NCBI GenBank assembly: GCA_036877525.1
Contig: JAZGTH010000116.1
Coordinates: 310,001-374,000, forward strand
Source of the DNA: Chromobotia macracanthus
Taxonomy: Eukaryota; Chordata; Actinopteri; Cypriniformes; Botiidae
Length of the DNA: 64,000 bases
Direction: 5' to 3'
Both the position numbers and the translations under genes were made by a program. Shown here one piece after another: positions 1-14,042 of the stretch. The notes beneath the pieces were generated by a model. That model was given only the letters and a program-made list of their open reading frames with translations. It made no database searches and was not told the origin of the DNA. Position 1 is the first letter of the stretch; each line of letters starts with the position of its first letter.

Positions 1-107
1 AAGTGAAAAAATAAATAAACTTTATTTCTCAACTTCAATAAGGTCTTTTTATGTGTGGTATTGCAAAAAACAGCTTACATAACATGTTATTTGTTTAAGA
101 GCACAAT

Positions 108-196
108 GGTAAGTTCATGGCTTACCAGTTTCTTGAACTGAACCAACATTTTGGTTACTAGCCCTGAGCCTTAACCACTACACCACCACCCTTAAC
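108..196 (-). mobile_element. tRNA-derived SINE head, fragment
   Basis: The minus strand reads GGTGGTGTAGTGGTTAAGGC, an A-box-like start, then GGTTCAGTTC, a B-box-like segment. This matches the common teleost tRNA-like SINE 5' head. It is not a functional tRNA. Confidence 0.6.
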
Positions 197-3100
197 CACA
201 TCATCAAGACATATTCCATCAATATAGCTCTACTATTACAAGCCGTAACTCACTGCTAATGCTTGCCAATCTGTTTTTCATTGGCCTGTTTTGTTGGTTA
301 ATTCATACTGTTAATTAAGGCCTTTAAAGTTAAGTGGCTGTGAGGAAGGGTTTAATTTGTGGATGGACAGTGAGGAGTATATAGAGTATATATAGCCAGT
401 TACTCTGTGCTAAGAAAAGTCTCGCCATGTGGAATAATCTGCAAAGTGTCTGCCAGTTCAATCAATTCCACACACACTCAGTTCACTTCAGAACACTCCC
501 GAAGCACTTCAAAAGAACATTCCTTACTGTCACATGCAAGAGAAACACACAGATCTAAGTTGCCAAGAGAGATCAAGCTACCTTGACTGCAGTGGCATCC
601 CAGTGGCCTCTGCCAAAAGGACAGGGAGGAAAAGAGAGGGAATAAGCCAGATATGTATCAGATATGTATCATCCCAGCTCAAACGTTTTAGAGACATTCT
701 CTTTTCATTCATCTATGTTTTTCCAGCAGCTCCACTTGCCATTTCAGCCGAGTCATATTCTGATGAGGTCCAAGTGGCAGACATCAGAATGGGAGGACAT
801 CATCTCTTATGCTCCGAGACGATTGTGACCAGCCCTGAACTTGCTGCTGAGGTCATTTCTTTCTGTGACGCCGATTTCATTTCTGTATGAGGGTCATCTT
901 CTTATGTTTTATATACATAAGGCATCCAGGTCTACTTATATACCTAAAACATAACGCACCAAGTTAATTGAACAAACCACCTAACCAACAATCTCTATTC
1001 TCTCACACACCCTTTTCCACCTAAATGGATGCATGACCAGGTATCTGTTTTATTTCTGAGAACCAGCCTGTGATTCCACTGACTACATTACTGCTTAATG
1101 AACTAAAAAATTGCACAGAGTCTTTGTTTTTTGGGTCTTTTTTACAGTTTTGAGAACTTTCTTTAACGTCCAAAGTCCTTCAATTTAGTATTTTCATTTA
1201 AAAAAATAACTAATACCATTAATCTTTTACACTCATAATAGTCATAACATCTGTTATTATTCCAGATTGGGCACCAGAACAGATTCAGTGGAAACAGGAA
1301 CTAAAAGATGATTCAAAGCAAAATCAAAGAACTAATGGGTGTAATGTCATTTCAAACAAAATCTGGATAAAAATTTGTGTTTTTTAAATTTGCTTGGCAA
1401 TTTAACATAGCTTGCCTGTGTAAACTTTCAGGGAAGTTAATCTAGACCATTAAAAACGTACAGAGCACAAGTACACACTGCATAAACTAAGCCATACATA
1501 ACACTGGACGTTCTCCCATGGCCTGAGAATAACCCGCTTGCCCCAGGATCACCACTCTGACCCTCTAAACCTTACAAGCTTCAAACGATTCGGCCTGCGA
1601 CCCTCCCCGCTGAAATGACCCCCAGAACTTGCTTCTCTGTTCCTGCTCTTCACAGTTTGAAATCACAAAAGCAAATTTTGCAGATGCTCTCCTCTATCCC
1701 TGCTAAGTTATTAAAATCTCTCCTCTTTATGTAATGCAATGACATTCATACATTTTTGTGTTCAAATACCTTTGGAGCTACTATATACCTGCATGTTATA
1801 CTCTAAACATGTAGCTTCACATGACAGAACAAACGTAATGCTTTATCACCCTTTGACAAATGAACCCAACAACAAATGCAGCTTGCCCTCTGCCTTTTTG
1901 ATCTTCTCTATTTGACCAGCAAGAGAATGGTAGGGCTGGCTGCTGCAGGTGTTTCTAATCAGATTCCACTGTAAGGTCTGGTGGGTGAAATTTCACTGAA
2001 ATCTCGTTATGATAAGTCTTAATAGCTCAGCTGACGCCGGAAAGGATTAGCGGCGATATGTGGTGTGAATCTCTTTGGGATCATGGAGCTTCTCCATGGA
2101 GTCTGGAGCAGAACGTGGTAGAAATGCCAGCATTAAGCCTGGAACCCAGCAGAGTTCCAAATCTCTGGGCCAAAATCCCTAAACCCTTAATCACATTTGG
2201 TCTCTGTTTGGTTCAAGTGTAGTTGCGGGGCAGGATATTTGATGTGTGCTCAGATCCTGATCAAAGTCTTCCCATGGAAACGTTATCCATGACACTGGGG
2301 CATCCAACATTGAAGCCATTGTTCTGATAACAGCAGGATTTTTTCCTTAACTGTGCATAGAGGTATGTGTTTACATCATCACATTATTCTTTCTTTAACA
2401 AGAAGTGAATTCTTCACTGAGATTTTTAGGTCATGTAAGAATCTGTCAAAACAAGTCACTTTTAAAAAATATCTCTGACAAAATATATCAAACACATCAT
2501 CTTAAGCAAGCCTCACAGGCACACATACATAAACACTAAAACGAATAAAACTAAAAAGCAGTGGAGGCAGAAAAACGGAAATGCTGACCTCATCTCGTAC
2601 TTTATCTGATTGTCAGAAATAAAACCACACATCTTCATTAATACACTGTGTGTGGTTTCGTACTTTCGCTAATGCAATGCTCAACCAAATCTAAACAAAC
2701 AAACGAGACAAATTAATTGCCTAATGAAATTACTAGGTGTACTCACAATGCGAAGGCAATTTCAAAAGGTAAGCCTCTTAATTACAATGCTTCCTAAAAT
2801 ACTTTTTTTTGGCAAAATTTCAAGGCAGCACGGCAAAGTTAAGAATCTATTATTTTAATATGCTTATGCGAGTCTAGTCTCAGAATGCTCAGGTGCAATA
2901 ACAATAAAAAAATGCAACGATTAAACACTTACTAATTATATAGCCTCAGGTGGTGCAGAACCATCTGAGGACTATACCAGTCAAATGTTTATTTTCACTT
3001 TATTTTATTGTTTAAAATAAATTTAAACTTTGTTTAAATTTATTTTTAAAATTTTTATGTTTATTTTACATTAATTCTGAAGATCATCCTGTCTTTCTCA

Positions 3101-5141
3101 ACAATCAATTCCTTCACTCTTTCCTCCATTTTCATCTATCCTTTTGTTCCTTATCAAGTCATTTTTTTCATTCCTTAAAGCCCTATGTCTGATTTGTTCT
3201 CTCTCCTCCCAGCTCCCATATTTCCAGTTCTTACAGTTACCCCACCTTTGACCCCTCAATCTTTCTCTTACATGTTGTTCTCTCTTTACTAGATCTGTTT
3301 TCTCAGATCAGGTCTCTCACATTTCTTCAGCATTTAAACAGGTGTCATGTATACCAATGTGAGTTATAGATATGCATCAGTGTCTTGTTTCAGTCACACG
3401 TCTAAAGCCCCCAGTTGACTCTGACTGGCTGTTCAGCAACATGCCGCCCTGCTCTAACACTTCCTGCCATCTGCACTGTTATTGTCCCCCTTTATCAACT
3501 AACATACACAATGCTACAAAAACACAAACAAACCGAAAAATAGATCATTGTCACATGACCACAGCACTTAACAAAACCTTCTTTGAAAAAGATCTCCCAT
3601 TAGGCTGCTGAAATTACAAGATGTGTGCTACAACACTCATTTATTATTTATATTGAATGGAGAGTAATTAGGGTTAATAATTGGATTATTTGTTGTTTAA
3701 CAGAGGTTGAGGGAAATAAGTAATGCACTGTAACTACACAAAACCAAACTGCATAATCTATTAGGTTGACTAGTTAGGAAATAATTGCTAACAGCAGAAC
3801 AGCAAACAATAGCAGTAAATGTGGCACTGTGTCCTAACTGTATGCTGTTTCTTGCTATGTGTAGCACTTCAAGATGGACACCACCATTGTATTTAAATAT
3901 CTTAAGTTAATCTGTAACCAGGATCTGTTATCTGTTATTTTTGTCTCATCTCAACAGTTTGTGTGTCTTATTTCATCACTGACTGTCAATGTAATGCAGG
4001 CTTTGCACAGTAACTGTTATTAAAAGATGAGCCAATGTAAAACTATACTGAACCTGACACCAAACCAACAGTTTATGACTGAGTGCAGCAAAGTCCTGTT
4101 ACTTATTTCACGTGTTCACGCAGAAACCTTAAAGGTACAGGGGTCAAAAATTGCCCCTGAAATTTTTAAGTCTAAAAGGTGGTGGCAAAGACCCATAAAC
4201 AACTGTAGGTGGACCTCGTGCAAGTAAAAATAATAGAAAATCAACAACAAAAAAGTTAACTAGGCTTGCAGTTTTGCAACATTAAATCAATAAAATGTTT
4301 AAAACAACATTAACTTGCAAGGCAACCATTTTTTGCGCTTCTGCATGCTGATTAGAAAAGCCACTGACCCGTTTACCATGGCAGATCTATGGATCCACTG
4401 TGATCAATCCTTTGCTAATCTGCAAGGCCAGGGGGATCCAGACTGCTCAAAATTACCTTTCAATATCACAATGACACAGTAGAACAACTGCTACCAACAC
4501 TGGTGTACAGGCTTACTACATTCTCACAGTATGTACTCCCTCATTACCAGCATAGTTTATACTTTTAGTGTGTAACAAAAGTTTGCAAACTAGGATTCAC
4601 ACTCAGTTTTCAGCAGCTTTTGTTTTTTGTTCAGCCAATGTGCTAGATGTTAAAGACATGATCAGTTAAAGACATCATCAGCCAGTCTACTATACAGTTT
4701 ACTGGCTCCCTAGTCTGGAGGAATAGTCATGAATGATGCATTTGAAATCATGGAGTCAGTGGAGCACAAGAGAGGGAGTTGTTGCCATCTATTAACCCTC
4801 AGACTCACAAATGCACAAATGATCTTCTGTCAGTCCATTATTTACTCTGTTCCCTTCTGAATGATGACAATGACTCAGTGATCACAATTTCATAGTCGCC
4901 TTATTGTCTGAGAATGAGGATTATACTTTCTGGCACACATACAACAGCACTGAGTATGTTGTCATTAATTATGTGTGTAAAATTCTGTGTGTCAGGGAAA
5001 TAAGGCAGAATATGATTGCAGGGCTGCCAGAGTGTTTATATGAATTATTAAAAAGGAACATCAAGGCATTTTAAACCTTCTTCGGACATCTTATTTGGTC
5101 TCAATGTAAACCTATGCTGACAGTCCCTACAGTATGTGTCT

Positions 5142-5186
5142 GTCATGTTGTGTGACAAAGACAATATCTTTGTCACACAACATGAC
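5142..5186. repeat. Perfect 20-bp inverted repeat (hairpin)
   Basis: The arms GTCATGTTGTGTGACAAAGA and its exact complement are separated by the 5-base loop CAATA. No mismatch. Confidence 0.97.
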
Positions 5187-8100
5187 TAAGTGAACTGCAG
5201 AAAAGCCTAAACTTATTTTTGTTGTACTTTTGTTTACCTGATTAAATGGTAAAATGGGGACTTGTGAATAAATACATTAAATGATGAATATTTAGCATCT
5301 AAAACATTTAAATGAATATCAACATGCTATGTTATCTGTCAACAACCCATGTACAATTTTTTTTATAAAGCTCTCATATACTTTATGTAAATTTGAGTAA
5401 AACAACTCTTTTACAGCTTAAGAACTGTTGTGGGCCACAAAATAATTTAGGGTCCAGCCAAATTAAAAATGTAATAGTTTCAGAATCAAATTTAAAATTC
5501 CTAATACAACACTATAGCAGAGCTTTACACTTGGCTGTGGTTAGACTCTTAGTCTATGTAAAACTACTCATTAAATGGTTAATAAATCACTGTAGCTCTT
5601 TCCTTTTCAGCTCTATTAATTGTGTCTTTTGTTGCTGATATGCTGAATTAAATGTGGCAAGGAAACGCTGCCTGTAGAACAATCATTATTGGCCCTGCTA
5701 CTTTCATTCCCAATCTGTTGCAGACTTTGGCTTTTGGTTCTGTTTGGGGCTGTTGCCATGGCACTTGAGGCCAACATGTGCACTGCAGGGGGGAGGAGCA
5801 AAAGTTTGCAACACAAACAAAGGCATAACTCCACAGAAAAGAGAGGAAAGAGCATGTGAGAGAGAGAGAGAGAAAGAGAAACAAAAAACTTTAAAAAGGC
5901 ACAGGTGGAGTGCAAGTGAACAAGTATAAATTGAATACAGGAAAAAGATGAAACGAGTGAATTAAATGGATTCCATAAAAGATTTAGTGAGTAAGACTTG
6001 GAAACTCAGTTTTAGGGGTTTGGGGATGTTTTAGGAAGACTGGGGGGGTTGGTCGGCTCTTTAGCATCTCAAAGCATATGGGCTCTATTAAAGGCCCCCT
6101 TAAACAGGGGCCAGAGTCACAAACCTCCTAAAGACAATCAGGCTCTCCTCTCCTGTCTTACTGTCCGAACCTCCCTGGGCACCTCATCCTGCAGGCCTTT
6201 CAGAAGGGTACCGGCTGGCTCAAACTCTGGAATAAGATGCAGCAGGCACCGTTCCTCACACAATACCACACAGAGCTGCTGCCATCTGGACGAACACTAA
6301 CTGCCAATCAGCACCATACATTTTGTTTCACCCAGCTGTAGTGCTACAGCTGCTGGCACAGGCCCAGCCGCCAGCCACAGTGCCCTTTACTTAGCATCTG
6401 TCAGCATGAGACATGTCCCTTGTTCTCAGTATATACATTGAATGCAGGACCTTTGTAATCAAAATTAAGTCATTTTAAAAGTAAAATTACAATACATCAT
6501 TTGGCTAAGTTTACAGTAAGAATACTGAGTATGCAAGTGTAGATATTTAATTCCTTGCTTGGTATTTTTCCTGAGGTTTCCTCTCCCTAAACTCTTTACT
6601 GTTAGTCATACTATAGTCTCAGCCCACAGTCTGTGTGCTGACCACCTGATGCATATTGCCAGTCTGATTGGCTGACTGCTACACAACTGCTGGGAGTTGG
6701 GCAGCACTGCTCAACCTAAACAACAAGTTGTGTTTGCAAGGTTCCTGGTTGATACAATAGTGCTTTTGAGGGAAACTGGCTCAACTTTGTGTCATTTAGA
6801 TTCAGTACCACTAACCTGACAAAGCTTTGTTTGGGGACTTTGTAGCAAATTAGTCTGTGCATTATAATAACCTATTAATTTTGGATGGTCAGATATTTTA
6901 AAGTCATACATGTTTCCTCTACTTTTCAGTGTGTTTTGTACAGCTGTACAACATAGGTCGAAACTGCTGTTAATTTTTTTCCATGCTGGTTTATTACTGG
7001 GTTATCACTGACATCCCCAGCCCTAATCCCCAAACAATCACTTCATGTCTAAGCAGCCCACTCTTAGCAAATAATAACCTGTAAAATGGACCAGACTTAA
7101 AGATGGTTGAAAGTCTCACTATGTGAACTAGTCACGCTACAGCTCTGTGGTCAACACAGTACAGTAGATCTTTTTATTACTATCCACATTACAAATCCCA
7201 GCATTTCTGTCTTATGTATGCAAACAGCAGAAAATCATCCAGCATGAACATGGGCATGTAACAATCAGTTACCAGTTTTTTCAGACTCAAAGCGAATTTC
7301 CAACCGCTAATGATTATTCAGCTGAATCCAATGGTCAGGAACAGACACTTGGAATAATGGCAGCTTGGAGAGGAGTTGTGGCTCCACCATACTGTTATTA
7401 CTGCTGGAGTGGTTATGCTGAGGAACTGCTGATAGGATGGTAATGAGTGATGGAGTCATTTCTCCCTCAGTACTATAGTGTATTTGGTCCTGGAGTTTGG
7501 TCCGAAAATGATACTGATCCACCAGAGAGAGGAAGAGGCCACAGAGCCATCTGTTATAAACAAGGTAGAGGACAAGATTGTTCTGTTTCTTTAAAAGAGT
7601 AAATAAGGACAAGCTATTGCCCAGCAGAAACAACAGTAAGCTGATGCAGATGTTTCTTTTTTGTATCTTTACAAAGTACTGAACAAGTAATCTTTAAATC
7701 CAGATTTTATTGAATAAGCCCAGCGTGTAAAGCAGCCCAATTATTACCATGGAATTCTTTTTGGTACCTGATACCTGAAGACTAAGGAAGAGCACAGAAA
7801 ACAAAATATGTCAGGAATCTAATTGGAATTAAACTGTGTTAGAGGTAGAAAAAAGTGTTTTATGACTAAGAAAAATAAGGAAGGGTTACTTCCTTTCTAA
7901 ACAAACCACAGATAACATGTTATACAGATGTCTTCAAGTCAAAATAACTCTTGACTGGCTGTGGTTTCAAAGTGGCTCCTCTCCATCCTTTTGGAAGTCT
8001 TGTCAACCAGCATCAGTAAGGGGGGACAGATAAACAAATCGGTTTTCCTGACAAGCCATAATCATCACTCTCATGATCAAACTGAAACGAGCGCAGATAT

Positions 8101-8516
8101 GCACAACACAAACTGCAGTCTGGGAAAAGTGGGAGAGTGCACATACCATTAAATTAATTCCACGCCAATGCTTACATAACCAGCAACCTCAGACAAAGTA
8201 TGCCAGCATGAATATATAATTCATCTCAAAAGTGCATAGATGGTGAACCACGCCGAAGCCACAAACAGACCAACAGAGAAAGACAACCTTGGAACTGATT
8301 TTGAGCAGCCGCAGAGTGATGTGGACGTACAGACACGGTGTCCCACCAGATTCCAGACGAGCTCAGACAGAGAGGAAAAGAGTGACATGGAAAGTTCTTA
8401 TTCAGTGCAGTCAGCTGAGACCGACTCTGAGTTAATGAGCTCTCCCTCTGTATATACGTTTGCAGGAAGCTACAGCCTTATATAAATACTTGGCACATAC
8501 AGGCATCTTATAAATG

Positions 8517-8760
8517 GAAACAGAAAGGGGAGAACAGGACAGGAGATAGGAGAGAAGAACAGGAGAGGAGAATACAAGTGGAAAGGATAAAACAGAGGAG
8601 GAGAACAGAAGAGAGATGGAAGAGAGAAGAGGTGAGGAAGATAAAAGAATGAGAGGAGAAAGCAAGAGGAAAATAGAGAAGGGGAGAGAAGGAGAGAAAA
8701 CAAGGAGAATAAAATGAGAATAAAGAAGAGGAAAGGTGAAAGTGAAGGAAAGGTGATCTC
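8517..8760 (+). repeat. Polypurine tract (about 240 bp GA-rich)
   Basis: Almost only A and G, built from irregular GAGAGGAGAA, GGAAAG and GAGAAGAG units. The long minus-strand 'open frames' of Ser, Leu, Phe and Pro here are composition artefacts. Confidence 0.95.
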
Positions 8761-10183
8761 ATCTAACAGACGCCTCTGTTTCTGGCCTTTACTGTATAAA
8801 AATGTACCACTAAGATGACTCACATCCACACACTTCAAACACAAATGGGATTTCTCAATAAACATGGAAGCGCTGCAATCAAAGCTTCAACCCATTTTAA
8901 AACAAAATGTCCATAGATCAGACTGCACACTGTGCAAGCGGCTTAGTGGTGTTTGACTAGTTTGAAGAAGCTTTGTATAAGCAGTGAGTGAGGGGTGATT
9001 TGAGAATTCTTGCTTCGTGTGTGTGTTAGCAGTCACACGTTCCAGTCTAGACCAGCTGTTCATAAAGCACAGCTCTTTTCTTCAATCTCTGAAAACTGTT
9101 TTTACACATTGTGGCGCTCCACAAAACTAAAATCAAACATTGTTAGCTTAAGTAAACTGTGTAAATCAGAATAATCTATTAACAAGGCCTTCAAGTGTTC
9201 ACACAACACTTAAGCCACACACCATAACAAACCAACAACAGTCTCACAACTCCATCAACAGCTCCATTTCCGGCAAATTTAAATACCCACTGGAAAAATA
9301 AATCATAAAGGACATCTTTTTATATTATATCAAAGAGACAAAAATAAAATTAAATGGAGTTAAGTGGAAATGTCTCACGCTTTTCCAATTGTTCTGCTGA
9401 GTAATCTCGCGTGTCTCCTCTAGAGTTTCAAAAGAAATCTCAAACTGTGCTCAGGTTTGCCAAGATACCAAAGTCTGCCATTCAATATCAGAGATCTCAA
9501 CATTTATCATTCCTCAAGAATTCTTCCAAGAAACTATTTGTACCATGCTATTTTCATTTTGTAGCTCTATATTTTCAGTGTCAATAATTATTTGATTTGT
9601 TTGTTTTCCTTCTTCTAATGAATTTTAGGTGACAGAGTGAATACTTAAATATAACTGAGAACTCCATTATGTCTCCTGAGCAATAAGCTTTTCCACTGTG
9701 TAGCAGCCAGCTTGCACTTTGTATGACAATGCTCTCAAAATACCACATTAATAAAGTGGTTTCAATGAAAACCAATGTGCTCTGCCATAAAGATCTTCTA
9801 ACCCAAAACTAACAATAAACTAACAAAATCACTAACAATGCTTGTACACTTCAAAGAGTTTCTTCTTGCTGAATTGTAGAACCTCACCTCAGCTACCAGC
9901 TTTAAGAAAGTTAATCATTCATTTCACATCACTTCAAAGCCCTGAGAGCTTATTATTGTGAGCAGCAGTGGTAATCCAAACTCTTGAGCATTTAGAAGGT
10001 GTAATAAATACAGTCACGTTGCTGACATACCCATAGTGCTCCGCATGGCTGCCTCCTCGTGTCTGCTCGGACTGTCCTGGAGGTACAATCCCACCCCACT
10101 CACTTTATTCTGCAGACTTGCTTCTGTCTCAGACATACACACTCAACTACCTCTTGCTTGCTTTCATAACCACGTTTCCTCAG

Positions 10184-10440
10184 TTCTTCCTCCTCATGCC
10201 AAAGTTTCCTCTCTGTTCTCTCCTAGTTCACTCTGAAACCCCCTTCCTCTGTGTCCTGTCCTCTCCTGCAGTCCTCTTTCCTCACTGCCTGCTGTGGTGG
10301 CCCCGCCCCCTTCTCCTGCTACCCTCCTCCCTCTCTGTATGTGGCCTCTTCCTCCTTCAACACCCCCATCCTCACACATATTTAATCCCTCCTCATGCAC
10401 ACTCCCTCTATTCACTCTTTCCTTTACTTTTCTTCTCAGT
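10184..10440 (+). repeat. Pyrimidine-rich (CT) tract
   Basis: About 250 bp, strongly C+T-biased (TTCTTCCTCCTCATGCC, CTTCTCCTGCTACCCTCCTC), with several long but low-complexity open frames. Confidence 0.85.
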
Positions 10441-10549
10441 CCACCACACCAAAGTGCTAAAAGCACTGAAATGTTTTTACTAAATTAACTTAAAAACTAA
10501 ATCAGCTTTTGATTTTTTTGTACTGTACTGTGCTGTGTTTTTTTTTTAT

Positions 10550-10615
10550 TAAGATTACACCCACAACCTATAGCACTGCTAACGCAATGCTCTACCAGTT
10601 GAGCTACAGGAACAG
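10550..10615 (-). mobile_element. tRNA-derived SINE fragment
   Basis: The minus strand reads CCTGTAGCTCAACTGGTAGA (A box) through GCATTGCGTTAGCA to GGTTGTGGGT (start of B box). The typical cyprinid SINE tail is missing. Confidence 0.7.
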
Positions 10616-11387
10616 CTTGAGGTATAGCTCACTAGGTTTTGGAACAGAGTAATTCTTGGCAGCATTCTCAACATCACCCTTAGGAAAACACTGTGTGTGT
10701 AAATAACCGGTATTACACTAACTCGATTAGAGTAAAAAACCACTCCAATCAAGGCAAACTCTTTGTTTGTGGATTTTTCTGGGATATACAGTAATCAGAA
10801 ACATGCTGGGACATAAACACAGGACTCTCTTTAAAGCTAGTTTGTTACTAGTTTGTTAGTTTAATAGTTTGTCTATTACCAGTGTCTGTAAGTGAATACA
10901 CAAGCAGAATACTGTAAACATTTAAAAAACAAACAAAAAAACACTACATAAAAATATAAACAAATGTATTTTGTTGGACAACATTCTGTAATTAAAATGA
11001 GTTATGAGATTTAATGTTTTGCACTCAAATGATTAGCACTTCAGAATATCATAGTACTGTATTTAATATGATTGTATGACACATGTATAAAACATGAATG
11101 TATGACGACATGGCAAAAACCTTTCCAAGACAGTTTAATGTGCGCTTTATATAACAAAATGAAAAGTAGTTTTAATACAACTAAAAAACCGCAAGTGTCT
11201 GTTAGCTGAAGAATGTTCTATTTGTCTGAAGATTTGTTTGTAAATGAGCCCCTGTTCACTCTTTACTGGTTTACCACTCCCCTCCTTCTTTTACTGGTCG
11301 TTCCCAAACAAAATCAAGAAAGCATGATGCGTCATTCCTAACCTGTGAGCTGGGAACAGTAAATACAGGGATCTTAAGTGAGTGTGG

Positions 11388-11461
11388 GATGGAGAGAGAG
11401 AGACAGCGTGAGGGGCAGAGAGAGACAGAGAGAAAGGGACATAGGAAGGAGAAAGGAGAGG
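11388..11461 (+). repeat. GA/CAGA-rich simple sequence
   Basis: GATGGAGAGAGAGAGACAGC, then repeated GAGAGACAGAGAGAAAGG units. Confidence 0.85.
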
Positions 11462-13925
11462 TAATGAAGCGTTGGCAACAGATGAGCATCTGGGTAATCT
11501 GGGTGATAATGGAAGTTATCATATGAACATACACTCCATAGATATATATTCACTAGGGAGGCCTAACATGATACTCTTTTCCATAGTGTACCCACACACA
11601 CACATTACTTAAACATCTAAATAAACACTATAAACACCCAAGACTAACCCACACTCTAACCCTAATCCTAACAGAAAACTTTACATTTTGAAAAAAAAAA
11701 ACACCAATATTATAAAAATATATTTTTAGCTTTTTAACAAATGAGAACATCCCCAAACAGAGGTTTTGCTCAGATTTGTATCTCTTCCAGTATCATTCTG
11801 GGAAAGCTGTTGGTTGGGGGTTTGGGGCCAATGAACAGCCCTGATTAGGAATGTAAGGGGAAGGACATTTTCCAACCCCCACCCATAACTTCCAAATCCT
11901 GCTGTTTCCATTCAGTTCAGAGTTAAAAAGAGGAAGAAATGGAATGAAGTTGGTTCAGAAAGAGAGAAATTAATGATACTGAAGGACAAAAAGCCCAGTC
12001 CCCCCACTCCACACACATACCACACACTGATCTGATCAACAGCACACACACACTCAGACGAACACACACAAAATGAGAGGTCCTCAAAACCTCCAACAAA
12101 ACACTTAACCCCTCATCTACTAAGAGAAAGCGAGAGAAAACTGGAGAGCAAGTTTGGGGGGTGTTCTTATGAGCAGGCCAACATAGAATTTGCACCTGCA
12201 GAAATGCATAAATTGCCACACAGCTCTGTCACACACTTTACTAAGCCATGACATTAGAATTGACCTTTTCTTTTTAAATTCTCTTTTTAAATAATACGTA
12301 CTGTGCACAATTTATCTTTGCACTCTCACAAAAAAGCGCCGTCTATGTAATGACTTTTCTTGACAGGTGTCACTGCTCCCTCTTACATTTTGAGCCCCTT
12401 CCCACCAACCACTTGATTGACATGATTCAGTTATTTCACAATGTATTAAAGTTCTCATTGAATATCCTGTTTGGTCTGGAAATATGGCACAATAGGAAAG
12501 TATAATGGATAGCAAACTTTTAATACTGACTTTAAATCCATTTTCCACCCATTTTAGCAGAGAAATGGGAAGAAATATGCTATTGAGAACAAGAGGAGCA
12601 TGTTGACACCATCAATTCATGAAAGCCATAGAAAAATGTGCTTTGCCACCTCAGTGATTACAGATGGTAGTGCAGTATGCACACTAACCTTTGATTAAGA
12701 GATTATATATTTAAATCATAAGTTCAGAACATCAGGCCTGGGACTGTGTATATACACATCAAGTCCTGAGCTCAGACAGCCCAGTATCAGAGAAGGGAAG
12801 AGCAGCAAACCCTCATTGCAATCTCATGCTCTCTCTATAAACCCCACATGTGCACACCATCAGTGACAGATTCAAACTGTATCAACACTTACAATGTAAG
12901 AAATGTCACATACACATAACAGCACGCCACAAACATACAAACATATACAGGGGGTTGTAATCAATGACGTGTAATGAAATTGCATGTATGAAGATGGCAG
13001 CAGATCTGAGTATTGCGAACTTATTTACTTTTACTGCTTTGCTCCCTGCCATGGAAAAGCAATAAGTCTGCTGAGGTGAGGGGGAGGAGTGAAGAGTCAG
13101 AAAATGAGAGGGCAAATGAACGCTATGTCCTTTTCATGCACTGTGGAGGGGTAGTGCAATAAGTCCAGAGCACTTCAATAAAAACAAAAACTAGTCTGTC
13201 AACACGTGACACTGCAAACACTGTCATGATTGAGCAGCTATCTGCCCAGCTAATCGCCATATCAATATACAGCAAAATTAGAAGTACTACCAAAGAGGTC
13301 TATAATATCTGGATGACAGTTGCTTGGCATGCAAATGCTTGCTACCATATTTGCTTAAGTCCACTCAGTTCTATACATGGAATTTTTTGAACCAATCACA
13401 TGAGCCCTAAATCACCCTGGGTCCACCATGACAACAGACAAAATTGTAAAATTAACAATTTTTTATTTTGGGTACTGTGGCCTTGTTGCTTCCATAGGAA
13501 ATTAAAGAATGTGAAAAAAATCCACCAAACACCTGTTCCAAACCTCAGTCATGAAACCCAAGATGTTTCCGTGCTGTTTTATGGACACAAAGGGCTGAAA
13601 GGTCAAAGGCTGAAAGACCACAAATCCAAAATAGAGCAGGGGTTTGTGGTGCCAGACTTGTGTAATGTGACCTCTAGTGTAAAACGGCAAATATAGCACC
13701 AAATTTAGCAAATGTCACCCTGACAAACAAGTGGAGGAACTCAACACACAAGATAAGGCCTTCTGAATGATAATCATAGCAAAGCAAAAACATTTTAAAT
13801 TAAGTATAGACTGAGTCATAAGCTTTCTTTGGATAATCATCCAATGCCATGAGTAAATGTCAACACAGTGCTAGAAAAGCCTCACCACACTTTAATAGCG
13901 GATGGAAAGAATAATTAGAGGGGTT

Positions 13926-14042
13926 CTCCTGTAGAGGTTGTGGGTTCGATTCCCAGGGAGTACATGTACTAAGAAAATGTATAACTTCAATGCACTGTAA
14001 GTCGCTTTGGATAAAAGCGTCTGCCAAATGCATAAATGTAAA
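13926..14042 (+). mobile_element. tRNA-derived SINE with conserved tail
   Basis: CTCCTGTAG is joined directly to AGGTTGTGGGTTCGATTCCC (B box) by an internal deletion of the tRNA-like head. The body then leads into the conserved 3' tail TAAGTCGCTTTGGATAAAAG and CGTCTGCCAAATGCATAAAT. Confidence 0.8.

Noticed and set aside
5616..5915. 99-codon minus-strand frame with a hydrophobic start
   Set aside because: Ser-Leu repeats come from a GA-rich stretch; three overlapping frames are open.
8432..8865. Overlapping minus-strand frames up to 131 codons rich in Ser, Leu, Phe
   Set aside because: They arise from the polypurine tract, which lacks stop codons on its complement.
10036..10488. Several open frames up to 121 codons on both strands
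   Set aside because: Composition effect of a pyrimidine-rich tract; three overlapping frames are open and none resembles a family.
10550..10615. Possible tRNA gene on the minus strand
   Set aside because: A and B box-like motifs are present, but the cloverleaf is incomplete and the same sequence recurs with a SINE tail elsewhere.
11640..11672. CTAACCC-like motifs suggesting telomeric repeats
   Set aside because: Only a few irregular copies (ACTAACCC, TCTAACCCTAATCC); too short and degenerate to be an interstitial telomere.
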